A DNA stretch of 64,000 nucleotides, from the NCBI GenBank assembly GCA_964537685.1, contig CAZICM010000001.1:124001-188000 (forward strand), in the 5' to 3' direction. The DNA comes from CAZICM01 sp964537685. Its GTDB lineage: Bacteria; Myxococcota_A; Polyangia; Polyangiales; Polyangiaceae. Within the stretch, counting starts at the first letter, position 1. The number at the start of each line of letters is the position of its first letter. The translations under genes and the position numbers were made by a program. This document shows positions 44,951 to 53,507 of this stretch, in pieces. The notes beneath the pieces are model-generated. The model was given only the letters and a program-made list of their open reading frames with translations. It was not told the origin of the DNA and did not search any database.

Positions 44951-45751
44951 ATGCGTTCATGGCTCTTTGATTGGGGCGCCGCGATTTTTGGAACCACGGT
45001 TCAAGAACGCTGGTGGCCGTTTTTTGCCGCGATGGGCGGCGCCGTCTTGCTCGCTCTGCTCTGTACCCTGGAATGGGGTTTCTTTAATGGTTTCTTGCCT
45101 GTTCTCACAGGCTTTGGCATCGCGCTCTGGGCGGCCAGAAGTGTGGTTCTTACGCGCGAGGCGCTCTTTCGCGCAGCCTCGCTTCCGCTCAATCATCCTT
45201 CGCAGCCTCCTCTGGCAGGGCGCGGTTTTCGTTTGATGGGCAATACGGCCGAAGCCCTCGAGAAATTGGCCGTCGCCGCCGATCGGGTGCGCAGGGGCGA
45301 TTTTACCGGCGCCAAAAGCCTTGCGCTCTCGGTTAATCGCGCGCTCTTGCGGCCAGAGGAAATGAGGCTGTGCGATGCGGTGCTCGCTTATTCGGCGCTC
45401 GGTATGGGCGATGTCAAGAGGGCGGCCGAGCTCGCTGTGCTGGCCCTGCCTACGCAGTGCCCTTGTTTTGATAGGGATTTGGGAAGGCTTGTGCTGGCTT
45501 CCGCTTGGAATGAGCCGGATAGGATGAGGCTGATTCTGCAGAATTGGAAAGAACAAGGGGGGCTGTGTGAGGATGGTTTGGGCAATCTGTTGGTATTGGG
45601 CCAGTTGGCGCTCGCGGGCACTCTCGAGGCGGATGATGTGCATTTGAGCAGCGAGGAAGCCAGGCTTTTGGCAGAGGAAGCCCAGGCCGTGGGCGATGCC
45701 GATCTCGCGGCGGAACTCTCAGAAAAAGCCCGAATTCAAGCGTATCGGTAG
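44951..45751 (+). CDS. Membrane protein with TPR-like cytoplasmic region
   Basis: 266 residues. Two membrane helices near the N-terminus (FFAAMGGAVLLALLCTLEWG and FNGFLPVLTGFGIALWAARS) precede an all-helical region with repeat-like units (ALEKLAVAADRVRRGDFTGA, VLAYSALGMGDVKRAAELAV) suggesting two or three TPR-like hairpins. No catalytic motif. Bounded by the toxin remnant upstream and a convergent lipoprotein 12 bases downstream. Unknown function. Confidence 0.75.
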   Translation: MRSWLFDWGAAIFGTTVQERWWPFFAAMGGAVLLALLCTLEWGFFNGFLPVLTGFGIALWAARSVVLTREALFRAASLPLNHPSQPPLAGRGFRLMGNTAEALEKLAVAADRVRRGDFTGAKSLALSVNRALLRPEEMRLCDAVLAYSALGMGDVKRAAELAVLALPTQCPCFDRDLGRLVLASAWNEPDRMRLILQNWKEQGGLCEDGLGNLLVLGQLALAGTLEADDVHLSSEEARLLAEEAQAVGDADLAAELSEKARIQAYR

Positions 45752-45763
45752 ATCATTTTTTCG

Positions 45764-46447
45764 TTATGGAGTCCGGGGAATAGGTTCGCGGGGAAGTTCC
45801 GGATCGGTTTCCTTTTGCAATTTGATATTTTGCAGCGACAATTCTAACATGGTGGCCAAGCGTGTCGCAATCAGCCGCTCCGCTTGTTTCCCAGAGGCTT
45901 TTGTTGTGAATACATAGGCAAAACAGCGCCTCGCCCAGCCTCCAAAGGCCATGATAAATCCAGTGATGTCTCCAGCCCTTTCTATTTTTTTGGGATTGGA
46001 AGGCAATACCAAAATTCCCATCGATGCGACCGTGTCGAATCCCGCAGGAATATACAGGCGGCGTTCATCGAAAATATCACTGTGTTTTCGCTCGGGAAAA
46101 TCTTTCCATAGACGGGCTTGGCTTTCGCATAGCGTTCGGTTGGCCATTTCATTGGAGTGCCATACCCTTACATAAAGCGTGCTTTGTGCGGCGCGGTGTT
46201 CTGCGATGAGCCAGGGCGATCGGGCGTCATCGCTGATTTGAAACCGGGGCGCGTCGGGGAGGGGAAGGCGGAGGTCAAATCGATCGGATTGGTATTCTCC
46301 AAAACTGCCCGATGCTAAATCGGCCGCTTCATGTTGGACGACAAGAACAGGCTGTTTTTTGGAGGGTGCGGGCTCTTCCTGCGCGGCCGGGCCGGCGCCG
46401 CATGCGGACGATGCAATACAAAAAGAAATAAAGGCAATTCGGTGCAT
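45764..46447 (-). CDS. Lipoprotein of unknown function
   Basis: 227 residues from ATG 46447: MHRIAFISFCIASSACGAGP has a lipobox (SSAC). The mature part contains strands and a helix pair but no known motif; a segment LYVRVWHSNEMANRTLCESQ and Cys near the C-terminus (RRCFAYVFTTKASGKQAERL) are notable. A reading frame continues upstream to 46906, but that part lies inside the Smr gene and is not real. It starts 13 bases after the Smr stop and is likely in its operon. Confidence 0.78.
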   Translation of the reverse strand: MHRIAFISFCIASSACGAGPAAQEEPAPSKKQPVLVVQHEAADLASGSFGEYQSDRFDLRLPLPDAPRFQISDDARSPWLIAEHRAAQSTLYVRVWHSNEMANRTLCESQARLWKDFPERKHSDIFDERRLYIPAGFDTVASMGILVLPSNPKKIERAGDITGFIMAFGGWARRCFAYVFTTKASGKQAERLIATRLATMLELSLQNIKLQKETDPELPREPIPRTP

Positions 46448-46460
46448 TGGACGAGCGGGA

Positions 46461-47252
46461 CTAGCGGGATAACAAAACCAATAAAACACCAAATCCGCCC
46501 AAATCGTCGGGGGCAGAGGCAAAACAGGCGACTTTTTCCGCGTTGGCCGCATCGGTAAGCCATGCGCCGATTTCTCCGCGCAAAACGCCTGTTCCTCCAG
46601 GGGTGTGGATGCCTTTGCCGTGAATGAGCGCGATGACCCGATCGCCCTCGGCCCGGCGTTTGCGGATAAAAGCGGTGACGGCGGCGCGTGCGGAGGCTGC
46701 GTCGAGGCCGTGAAGGTCGAGTTTGCCGTCGATGGCGTGCATGCCTTTGCGAAGCCGGCGCAGTTCGCGGGGATCGGTGTCGATGCGGCGGCCCTCGAGC
46801 TGTTTGCCATCGTCGATGGTTTCAAAACGAAGGCCCTCGGCGACCAAGGAGCGGAGGGCGGCGCGGGCCGGTGCATCGAGGTCGGGCAGGGGAGGCGGGG
46901 GGGCACCAGAGGCTTGTTTTACAGGCGATTCAGGCTCGGGCGCGTGAAGGCTGCGGGGTACGCGGGCGGCCCCTTTTTTATCGAGGGCGCGAACGCCGGC
47001 CATGTAGAGCGCGAAGCTTTCCATTTCGCTGTGCTGAAGGTGATCGCTGGGCGCCAAAGCCTTGGGTTCAGCAGGTTTTGGTGCTGGTGCAGGCGGGGCC
47101 GCGGGCTCTTTGGGTGTCTTGGGTTTTTTGTTTTTGGGACGCGCAGCGAGCTGTTCAAAGGGGCGAAAGAAGGCGTTTTCGGCTCCTGTCCGCTTTGCCT
47201 TCGGACCTTTGGAAACGGCTTGTTCCGCGGGTTTAGAGGCTGGTTTTTTCAT
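46461..47252 (-). CDS. Smr-domain protein
   Basis: 263 residues. GAGGAG 4 bases upstream sets the start at ATG 47252. An N-terminal basic, Pro/Ala-rich region (KNKKPKTPKEPAAPPAPAPK) precedes the C-terminal Smr domain (about 170-263): KLDLHGLDAASARAAVTAFI, VIALIHGKGIHTPGGTGVLR and PDDLGGFGVLLVLL. Smr domains of this small form are nicking nucleases linked with MutS2-type proteins or ribosome rescue. The gene overlaps its upstream neighbour by 20 bases. Confidence 0.92.
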   Translation of the reverse strand: MKKPASKPAEQAVSKGPKAKRTGAENAFFRPFEQLAARPKNKKPKTPKEPAAPPAPAPKPAEPKALAPSDHLQHSEMESFALYMAGVRALDKKGAARVPRSLHAPEPESPVKQASGAPPPPLPDLDAPARAALRSLVAEGLRFETIDDGKQLEGRRIDTDPRELRRLRKGMHAIDGKLDLHGLDAASARAAVTAFIRKRRAEGDRVIALIHGKGIHTPGGTGVLRGEIGAWLTDAANAEKVACFASAPDDLGGFGVLLVLLSR

Positions 47253-47547
47253 GATGCTCCTCGGGCGGCGCCGGATATTTGCGCTGGGGATCTTGGAGTT
47301 CGTTGAAGAGTGACCGGAGCGCAAATTGTACGCTTTGAATGCCGGTAAGCTGGCCATCTTCAAAATGCCAGTCGGGATCGTCGAGCTCGGGAAAGTCGTG
47401 GGGGTTGCGAATGTCTTCCGCTGTCAGCCCCGGCTTTAGGCGTCTCGCCAAATCGATGACTTTTTGTTTTTGGTTGTTCTCCATCGCATCGAGCGCCGAA
47501 AAGATGCGCGCCGCAAGCTCGTGAGAAGGCATGTCGAAGGAAGCCAT
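47233..47547 (-). CDS. Conserved-looking hypothetical protein before Smr
   Basis: 104 residues. Helical N-terminal half (SALDAMENNQKQKVIDLARR) and an acidic middle (PHDFPELDDPDWHFEDGQL). Its 3' end overlaps the Smr start, and the pair is likely translationally coupled. No family recognised, but this type of short protein next to Smr genes is a plausible accessory. Confidence 0.7.
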   Translation of the reverse strand: MASFDMPSHELAARIFSALDAMENNQKQKVIDLARRLKPGLTAEDIRNPHDFPELDDPDWHFEDGQLTGIQSVQFALRSLFNELQDPQRKYPAPPEEHHEKTSL

Positions 47548-47616
47548 GGCGCGGCCGAGCTTAGCCTAGGTGCGGCCGGTTGCGCTCGCGGGCGGGCGCG
47601 GGCGTAGAATGGGCGT

Positions 47617-48162
47617 ATGGGACTTCTCTTAAAGCGGGCACTCGATCAGGCTGCGGTGTGGCACCGGGATCAAAAGCGCAAATATCCAGGCGTCGATGTG
47701 CCTTATGTGAGTCATTTGGCGGGGGTCGCCGTGGTTTTGGCCAGGCATGGTTTTGATGAGGAAGTGGTGGCGGCAGGCGCGCTTCACGATTCGATTGAAG
47801 ACGCGGGTGTGACGCACGCGGATATCGAGGCGCTGTTTGGAAGGCGTGTGGCCGATTTGGTGGCCGATGTGAGCGAGCAGGATAAATCGCTGCCCTGGGA
47901 AGAGAGAAAGCGCCGCTATATCGAGCGTTTTGCCGAGAAATGCTGGGATGCTCAGGCCATCTCGCTGGCCGATAAAATCGATAATTTTCAGTCGATTTTG
48001 TTATGCGCCCGCGATCACGGCGATCCGTGGGTGATGTTTAAGCGGGGGAGGGATGCGCAGATTGCCCGCTTTTCTTTGCTTCTTTCGCGTGCCCAGAGGC
48101 TTCCGCCTCATCCCTTGATCGATGAATATTCGGCGGTGTTTGAAGAGCTTTTGCGCTGCTGA
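47617..48162 (+). CDS. HD-domain phosphohydrolase (small alarmone hydrolase-like, MESH1 type)
   Basis: 181 residues. HD fold with His in VPYVSHLAGVAVVL, the HD pair in GALHDSIEDAGV and the downstream Asp in SLADKIDNFQSI, the pattern of RelA/SpoT and MESH1 hydrolase domains. No synthetase, TGS or ACT domain is present. It could degrade (p)ppGpp, or NADPH as shown for some MESH1 proteins. Divergent from the small protein before Smr, and its stop abuts the next gene on the other strand. Confidence 0.87.
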   Translation: MGLLLKRALDQAAVWHRDQKRKYPGVDVPYVSHLAGVAVVLARHGFDEEVVAAGALHDSIEDAGVTHADIEALFGRRVADLVADVSEQDKSLPWEERKRRYIERFAEKCWDAQAISLADKIDNFQSILLCARDHGDPWVMFKRGRDAQIARFSLLLSRAQRLPPHPLIDEYSAVFEELLRC

Positions 48163-48993
48163 TCAGCGGCTTTCCGTGGGCGGAGTTTCTTTGACATGAG
48201 GTGCCCAGCGCAATTGAGACGCTCCTTCGCGAACCCAGCGATCGCGGATTTTCGTGGCAAGTTCGCGATGGCGTGTGGCCTGTACCGCAAATCCCCGCAC
48301 CAAACAGGTGCCAGGCCATGAGGTGTAGACGGCGATCGCGCCCACATAATCGTCTTCCATCATGAGCCATTCGATATGGCCATCGCGCAGCTCGACAAGC
48401 ATGGGTATCGATTGATCGCCTTGGATTTGGTTCATTTTGATGAGCACGGGCTGGCTCATTTGAACGCCGTAGGTCTGTGCTGTGGTCGTCGCGTAAGCCG
48501 AGAATTTTGCGAGGCAGCTCGCAGGATCGCTGGGGCCGTCGCTCGGTGTGTAGAGGATGGTGTCGACAGCGTAGTGCTTGTCTCCATAGCGGTGTGTGAC
48601 CCGCGTGGGATGTCCGTAGAGGCGAACGCGTTTCCAATTCTTCCAATCGACGAGATGCACATGGAGCGTGTCCCAGCGGTCTTTGCGGAATCCCCAAGGC
48701 TCGCCGGCCAAGCGTTCCAAGGCTGCCCTTTCGGGATCGGCCGCGTCGCCGCCCGGGTTTTTGGCTGTGACAGAGCCGGGCGTGGGCGGAACAAAGGCGG
48801 GCGCCGAAGCAGAAGCCGATGGAGGAGGCGCGGAGGCTGAGGCGACAGGCGCGGCGGAAGAATCAGGATCGGCTTCCCAAGGCGATTGCGCGGGTGCGGG
48901 CGAACTGCCGCACCCTGACAAGACGGCCAGGGTGAGGGGCAACATCAAGGCGGAGAAAGAAGAGCAAGCGCTGAAAAAACCGTTGTTTCGCAT
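48163..48993 (-). CDS. Lipoprotein of unknown function
   Basis: 276 residues. The leader ends in a lipobox (LAVLSGCGSS). A Pro/Ala/Ser-rich linker of about 60 residues follows. The mature domain (about 100-276) has several aromatic residues and a pattern of strands: KNWKRVRLYGHPTRVTHRYG, YAVDTILYTPSDG, GHIEWLMMEDDYVGAIAVYT. I do not recognise a family. It follows the DUF362 gene by 60 bases on the same strand. Confidence 0.75.
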   Translation of the reverse strand: MRNNGFFSACSSFSALMLPLTLAVLSGCGSSPAPAQSPWEADPDSSAAPVASASAPPPSASASAPAFVPPTPGSVTAKNPGGDAADPERAALERLAGEPWGFRKDRWDTLHVHLVDWKNWKRVRLYGHPTRVTHRYGDKHYAVDTILYTPSDGPSDPASCLAKFSAYATTTAQTYGVQMSQPVLIKMNQIQGDQSIPMLVELRDGHIEWLMMEDDYVGAIAVYTSWPGTCLVRGFAVQATRHRELATKIRDRWVREGASQLRWAPHVKETPPTESR

Positions 48994-49053
48994 GTTCTCC
49001 TCCTTGTTAAGAGCATAAGCCGTGCCGGGCTTTTGTCCCTTGTCTTTTGAAGC

Positions 49054-50133
49054 TTAGAGCGTGATTTCACGCATGGAGATTCGGTTTTTATCGAAGATGC
49101 CCAGGCCGAGCTCGGATGCAATCCGGATGTAGGTCGGTTCCCTTCCGGCGTCGCGGAGTGTGGGAAGGCCGTTTTCCTTGCGAATTTGTTCGATGATGTG
49201 CCAGCCCATCGTATCGAGCGCGACGGGATCGGTGGTGGCGTACACGGCTTCGTGGGGAAGTCTTCGTTTCTTGTTTTTGTCCATTGGGCCTTCGTCGTAG
49301 ATGAGCTTGAAGGCATCGGTGATGTGAAGGCGGACGCGGCTTTTTACGACGTCTTGCGCGTAGAGTTCGGCGATTTGGGGGCTCGCGTTGTGGGCGTGAA
49401 AATCGTGAGGATTGATGGTCGCGCCATGGGTGATGTTTTTGAGGCAGCCGGTGAAGCCGCAGATGGAATGGTCTTTGATATTGGCGACATTGATGACGGC
49501 TGTGGCTTCGGTGAAGGGGCGGACGAATTTGGTGCCTATGCCCATGACTTTTATTTCGGACATCACGGCGTCTTTGTTTTCGTGGACGGCGCTTTGAATA
49601 CCTGCGGGAAAGGCCGGATCGAGTACGCCTTCTTTGGTCGCGACGCGCGTGCCGGCGAGAAATGATGGGTATTGCTCGAAGATCATGATGTTTTGAGCGG
49701 GCACGCCGGCAGCCATGACGCCCTTTACGATCTCGAGGATGAGCTCTTTATTGGAAGCCATCGTGGCGCCGTTGCGGCCCGCGATGCCATTGGGTTTGAT
49801 GGCGACTTTGTCGTCTTTGTGAATGAATTTTCCAAAAGCCTCGCCCATATCGCTCTTGCCCGTGAGCTCGCTCATCGCCCGTTCCAAGAGGACTTTTGCC
49901 GCTTGTTCGGTGGGCCAGAGGCCATTGGCCTGAAGGGTGTTGGACTTTTGGACTTTTATTATTTTGCCCGGGATTGAAAGGGGTTTGAAGCCGGCGGGGG
50001 GCCGCGCGGCTGCGCCTGAAGCTGCGGCTTCTACGTCGGGGCATCCAAGGAGGGCGGCGCCCGCGGCTACGCCGCCTAGAAATGTGCGGCGCGAAAGCGG
50101 GGTCGGAAGGGGATCTCTTGAGCGAATAGCCAT
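49054..50133 (-). CDS. DUF362-family protein, Tat-exported
   Basis: 359 residues from ATG 50133. The signal has a twin-arginine motif (LSRRTFLGGVAAGAALLGC). The body contains the DUF362 core: DKVAIKPNGIAGRNG, then INVANIKDHSICGFTGCLKN and ATTDPVALDTMGWHIIEQI. Many DUF362 proteins carry two 4Fe-4S clusters in a ferredoxin part; no CxxCxxC cluster is present here, only isolated Cys. Function unknown. It is followed by a lipoprotein in the same operon; the upstream 277 bases are shared with the divergent comEA-like gene. Confidence 0.85.
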   Translation of the reverse strand: MAIRSRDPLPTPLSRRTFLGGVAAGAALLGCPDVEAAASGAAARPPAGFKPLSIPGKIIKVQKSNTLQANGLWPTEQAAKVLLERAMSELTGKSDMGEAFGKFIHKDDKVAIKPNGIAGRNGATMASNKELILEIVKGVMAAGVPAQNIMIFEQYPSFLAGTRVATKEGVLDPAFPAGIQSAVHENKDAVMSEIKVMGIGTKFVRPFTEATAVINVANIKDHSICGFTGCLKNITHGATINPHDFHAHNASPQIAELYAQDVVKSRVRLHITDAFKLIYDEGPMDKNKKRRLPHEAVYATTDPVALDTMGWHIIEQIRKENGLPTLRDAGREPTYIRIASELGLGIFDKNRISMREITL

Positions 50134-50268
50134 GGGCACAACACCTGCGTTGAGCGTCCAGAAGCGGACGTTAAGGAACTCTTGTGAGGGGTTGGACGAG
50201 TGTGCGAGCCATCGATGCTAGCAGGCTCGGCTTTTGTTGTTGTTGCCGGATGCGTTGCTTCGCCGGGG

Positions 50269-50300
50269 TGGCGGCGCCACCCCCAAAAGTGGCGCCGCCA
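50269..50300. repeat. 12-bp inverted repeat upstream of DUF362 and ComEA genes
   Basis: TGGCGGCGCCAC (50269-50280) and GTGGCGCCGCCA (50289-50300) are perfect inverted copies around loop CCCCAAAA. Each arm also contains the palindrome GGCGCC. It lies between two divergent genes, 136 bases from the DUF362 start and 111 from the comEA start, so it is an operator or cruciform candidate rather than a terminator. Confidence 0.7.
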
Positions 50301-50410
50301 GGGGGAATGTTTTGAAAAACGCTTGTTTTTAAGATGTTTTTGTTGGGCACGCTCTTCGCTTTGGGGTGGCGGACGCGGCGGAAGGGCGCCGCGCTGGAGA
50401 GGAGTTGAGT

Positions 50411-50944
50411 GTGCAAGACAAGCGTGATGGGCAGGGTATTTGGGGTCGAATGGTTTGTTGGGCGAAGGAGTCGGCCTGGGCGCCATTGTGTTTAAAGGGT
50501 GCGGGTTATGGGGCGGCGGCGCTTTTGTTGTTTGCGGTGGGGTCGGGTGCCTTTGCCAAGGTGTTGTCGGGTGGGGCGGCGCTGCCAACGGTTGCATCGG
50601 CGGCTGTTTCGGCTTCGTTCTCGAGTTCCGTGAGTGCTGCAAGCGCGCCGCCTGGGCATGAAGCGTTGCCTGTGGTGGATGGCGGAGCGCCGGATGCCGA
50701 TGCGAAAGGTGCTCAGGAAACCGGCGTGACGGCGGATGGGAAGGTGGTGCTGAACTTGGCGACGGAAGAAGATTTAAAGCGGCTGCCAGGGGTTGGACCT
50801 GCGAAGGCGAAGGCGATTTTGGCGCTTCGGGCCAAGCTTGGGAAGTTTAAGAAAGTGGATGATCTGCTTCGGGTGAAAGGCATAGGAAGGAAGAAGCTTT
50901 CAAGGCTTAGACCGCTGTTGCTGGTCGATCCTCCATCGCCATAG
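50411..50944 (+). CDS. ComEA-like helix-hairpin-helix DNA-binding protein
   Basis: 177 residues from GTG 50411, with AGGAG 6 bases upstream. One N-terminal membrane helix (GAALLLFAVGSGAFAKVL) is followed by an Ala/Ser linker and a C-terminal double helix-hairpin-helix module: LNLATEEDLKRLPGVGPAKA and LLRVKGIGRKKLSRLRPLLL. ComEA binds incoming DNA during competence in the periplasm. No other competence genes are nearby, so the role in uptake is inferred. Confidence 0.9.
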   Translation: MQDKRDGQGIWGRMVCWAKESAWAPLCLKGAGYGAAALLLFAVGSGAFAKVLSGGAALPTVASAAVSASFSSSVSAASAPPGHEALPVVDGGAPDADAKGAQETGVTADGKVVLNLATEEDLKRLPGVGPAKAKAILALRAKLGKFKKVDDLLRVKGIGRKKLSRLRPLLLVDPPSP

Positions 50945-50990
50945 GCTTTGTGATCCAAGAGAAGCGCTGTGTTGTGAGAGACTGCGCGCC

Positions 50991-51749
50991 ATGTATTGGT
51001 GGCGTGAATCAGGTTTGGGGCTTTGGGTGTTGGGGGCGGGGGCGGTGCTTTTCGGGCTATCCGGTTGCGATAAGGCGGCCGATGACAAGAGCGGTTCGCA
51101 GAATTCCGCTGCATCGGGGAGCGCGCAAAGCGCGGCCAGTGCACCCGTGGCTCAGCCCAAAAACGATGCTCCGCCTCCTCCGGCGCCCGATGACCTGAAG
51201 GTTGCGGCGCTTCAAAAAGCGCTGAAATGCAACGCTGAATCAAAAAATCTTTCCTGCCGTGTGCTCAATACATTTGCGTCGTCGTGCACGCCTTGGAACG
51301 CCGTTTCTCCTTCGGGGGACGCTCGTTATTTGGGCCGGGCCGAAATTGTCGAGGGCTCAAAAGTCAGCGAGCAGATTGTGATTCTGCGTTCGAAGCGGGT
51401 GCCCAGTGTGGATGTGGGGCCCGGTCAGCTTCCGGTGAAGATTGCGCTGACCGATTTGCCCAAGGAGGAGGGCGCGGCTTTCGATCAAGCGGAAAGGGCG
51501 ATTCGGGCTTTTGATCGGGGCGATGTGCCTCAGCGGGCGAGTCCGACGATGGAGTACATCAAGAAACGGGTGGATTGGCCGGAGGAGCACGCGGCGAAGA
51601 CGGTTTCGGGGCAGGTATTGGCCAATATCGGAGGCGGCGCGTTTTTGTGTCAGGGGCCGAAGCAGAAGCTGTTGGTGGTGAAGCTTCCGAGTTCAACGAG
51701 TGTGTCGGGGGATGGTCTATACGCGGAGATGTACGCGACAAGCTGGTAG
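50991..51749 (+). CDS. Lipoprotein of unknown function
   Basis: 252 residues with lipobox LSGC and a Ser/Ala/Pro linker after it. Three Cys lie close together (KCNAESKNLSCRVLNTFASS, then SCTP), a possible disulfide cluster, and another is in FLCQGPKQKLLVV. No known family. Starts 46 bases after the comEA-like gene and probably shares its transcript. Converges on the cytochrome b gene. Confidence 0.75.
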   Translation: MYWWRESGLGLWVLGAGAVLFGLSGCDKAADDKSGSQNSAASGSAQSAASAPVAQPKNDAPPPPAPDDLKVAALQKALKCNAESKNLSCRVLNTFASSCTPWNAVSPSGDARYLGRAEIVEGSKVSEQIVILRSKRVPSVDVGPGQLPVKIALTDLPKEEGAAFDQAERAIRAFDRGDVPQRASPTMEYIKKRVDWPEEHAAKTVSGQVLANIGGGAFLCQGPKQKLLVVKLPSSTSVSGDGLYAEMYATSW

Positions 51750-51755
51750 GCGGGA

Positions 51756-53507
51756 TTAACGCTTGAACTGGCTCAGCATCCAGGCCGTAAGCAGTTTGCG
51801 TTCGGCCGCGCTGAGTTTGTCTTCATAGGCGGGCATCATGCCTTGCTCTTTGTTTTTGGCGAGGATGGCCGGATAGGTTTTGCCGCCGGCCGGGTTTTCA
51901 AGCTGCGCTTCGATCCAGGCGCGCGATGCCCATCCCCGCAGTTCGGGCGCGAGCGAGTCTTCGTCGTCGGTCTTGCCATCGAGGCGATGACAGCTTGTGC
52001 AGCGCCGCTTGATGATCGTTTCGCCTTCGCTTCCCTCGGCGCGTTCTCCCTTGGATTGGGCCTCTAAAAATGAGGCCGCCGCCTCGAGTTCTTTCGGCGT
52101 CATCGGCGTGAAGAATTTGGCCGCTTCAGGATCGGCGGGAGGCTTGGTCATCGAGGGCATCATGCCTTTGAAGGGCGTATTGCCGAACATGTTGTCGGCG
52201 TCGGGCGCCTCCATCACGCGCATCGCCCAAGCCTTGCTTCCAAAGTCCGATAAATCGGGCCCGGTGAGTTTGCCCTCGGGCGGCTTGAGATCGCCCATCT
52301 GATGGCAGCTTGCGCACTGGGCCGCAAAGAGCTCGGGGCCGCGCGTTTGGGGATCGCTGCGCATCATGGCGAGAGGCCCCTCGGGTGGCACTCCGGCTCG
52401 GAAGAGTTCGGCTGCGCGCTGGGCGCGGGTGTCGGCGAGTTTTCGCGATTGCTGAAAGACTTCGTTGGCCGCGTCAGACCGGAAGGATTTGACCGTGAGA
52501 CCCACAATCGAAAGTGCGACGAAGGCCAGCGGCGCCAAGACCAATAGCCGCGCCTTCAAGCCTTGGTCGGCCTTCTTGTCGATAAAGGGCAGAAGCGCGA
52601 GATAGCCAAAGACAAACACAGGCAGGCCCACCGCGCCGATTAATTCAAACGAGCCGTGAAACTGATTAAACAGCTCGAATAAGAAGCGGAAATACCATTC
52701 AGGCCGGGCCGGATAGTCGCTCGCGGGATCGGCCGGCGCATCGAGATGAGCGCCATGATTTTTAAGCACAACGGCGAAGAGCACGCCGAGCACCACGAGA
52801 GCCGCCGCCGCATCCATCGCAAACTGTTTGGGATAAAAGCGGTCGATTTTGTTGAGATCGGCTCCCGCGCGGGCCGTGACGCCGTGCTTCCGAAAGAGAG
52901 CGACGTGGATGGCCATCAGCGCAATGAAACTGATCGGCAGAAGCCCGACATGCAGCGAATAAAAGCGGGTCAGCGTCATGTGGCCGTATTCGCCGCCGCC
53001 CATCAGCAGGCGCTGTAATCCGCCGCCGATCAAGGGCACGGTGCTGATGATGCTCGTGGCGACGCGCGTGGCCCAATAGCCTTTTTGATCCCAGGGCAAG
53101 AGATAGCCCGTGAGTCCAAAGCCCAGCGTCACAAACAGAAGACCAAGCCCCAAAAGCCAGTTCATTTCGCGGGGTTTGCGGTACGCGCCGAACACGGCGG
53201 TCTGCATCAAATGCAAGGCGAGCAGCACGATGGTGGCCTGGGCGCCGTAGTGATGCAGTCCGCGCACCAGCCAGCCGGCCTTCATCGTGTACGAGATATG
53301 AGCGACGCTGGCCCACGCCGTCGTTGCGCTGGGCGCGTAGGAGGTCATCAAGAGCCAGCCCGTTATGCCCTGTGTGAGAAAGGAAAGAGCGAGCGCGCTG
53401 CCCCACACATAGGCAAAGCTTGCGCCTCCGCGCATGGGCTCGTCGCCCAAATAGCGCATGAGAGCGCGGTAGTTCGTGCGTTCATCCAGCCAGTCGCGGA
53501 CGCTCAC
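51756..53507 (-). CDS. Cytochrome b of a bc-type complex fused to two haem-c motifs
   Basis: 583 residues. The N-terminal part (about 1-210) is the four-helix haem-bearing cytochrome b: His ligands in LVRGLHHYGAQA, LLALHLMQT, FYSLHVG and MAIHVALFRKHG. The quinol-site motif appears as PEWYFRFLFELF. After the last membrane helices come two haem-c sites: CASCH near residue 400 and CTSCH near 502. The fused domains replace a separate cytochrome c1. The GTG start overlaps the Rieske stop as GTGA, so the two are coupled. It takes electrons from quinol and passes them to the Rieske centre and the haems c. Confidence 0.93.
   Translation of the reverse strand: MSVRDWLDERTNYRALMRYLGDEPMRGGASFAYVWGSALALSFLTQGITGWLLMTSYAPSATTAWASVAHISYTMKAGWLVRGLHHYGAQATIVLLALHLMQTAVFGAYRKPREMNWLLGLGLLFVTLGFGLTGYLLPWDQKGYWATRVATSIISTVPLIGGGLQRLLMGGGEYGHMTLTRFYSLHVGLLPISFIALMAIHVALFRKHGVTARAGADLNKIDRFYPKQFAMDAAAALVVLGVLFAVVLKNHGAHLDAPADPASDYPARPEWYFRFLFELFNQFHGSFELIGAVGLPVFVFGYLALLPFIDKKADQGLKARLLVLAPLAFVALSIVGLTVKSFRSDAANEVFQQSRKLADTRAQRAAELFRAGVPPEGPLAMMRSDPQTRGPELFAAQCASCHQMGDLKPPEGKLTGPDLSDFGSKAWAMRVMEAPDADNMFGNTPFKGMMPSMTKPPADPEAAKFFTPMTPKELEAAASFLEAQSKGERAEGSEGETIIKRRCTSCHRLDGKTDDEDSLAPELRGWASRAWIEAQLENPAGGKTYPAILAKNKEQGMMPAYEDKLSAAERKLLTAWMLSQFKR

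Noticed and set aside
45764..46906. A longer 380-codon reading of the 45764-46447 lipoprotein gene
   Set aside because: The extra 5' part lies inside the Smr gene in another frame, while the lipoprotein leader begins at ATG 46447.
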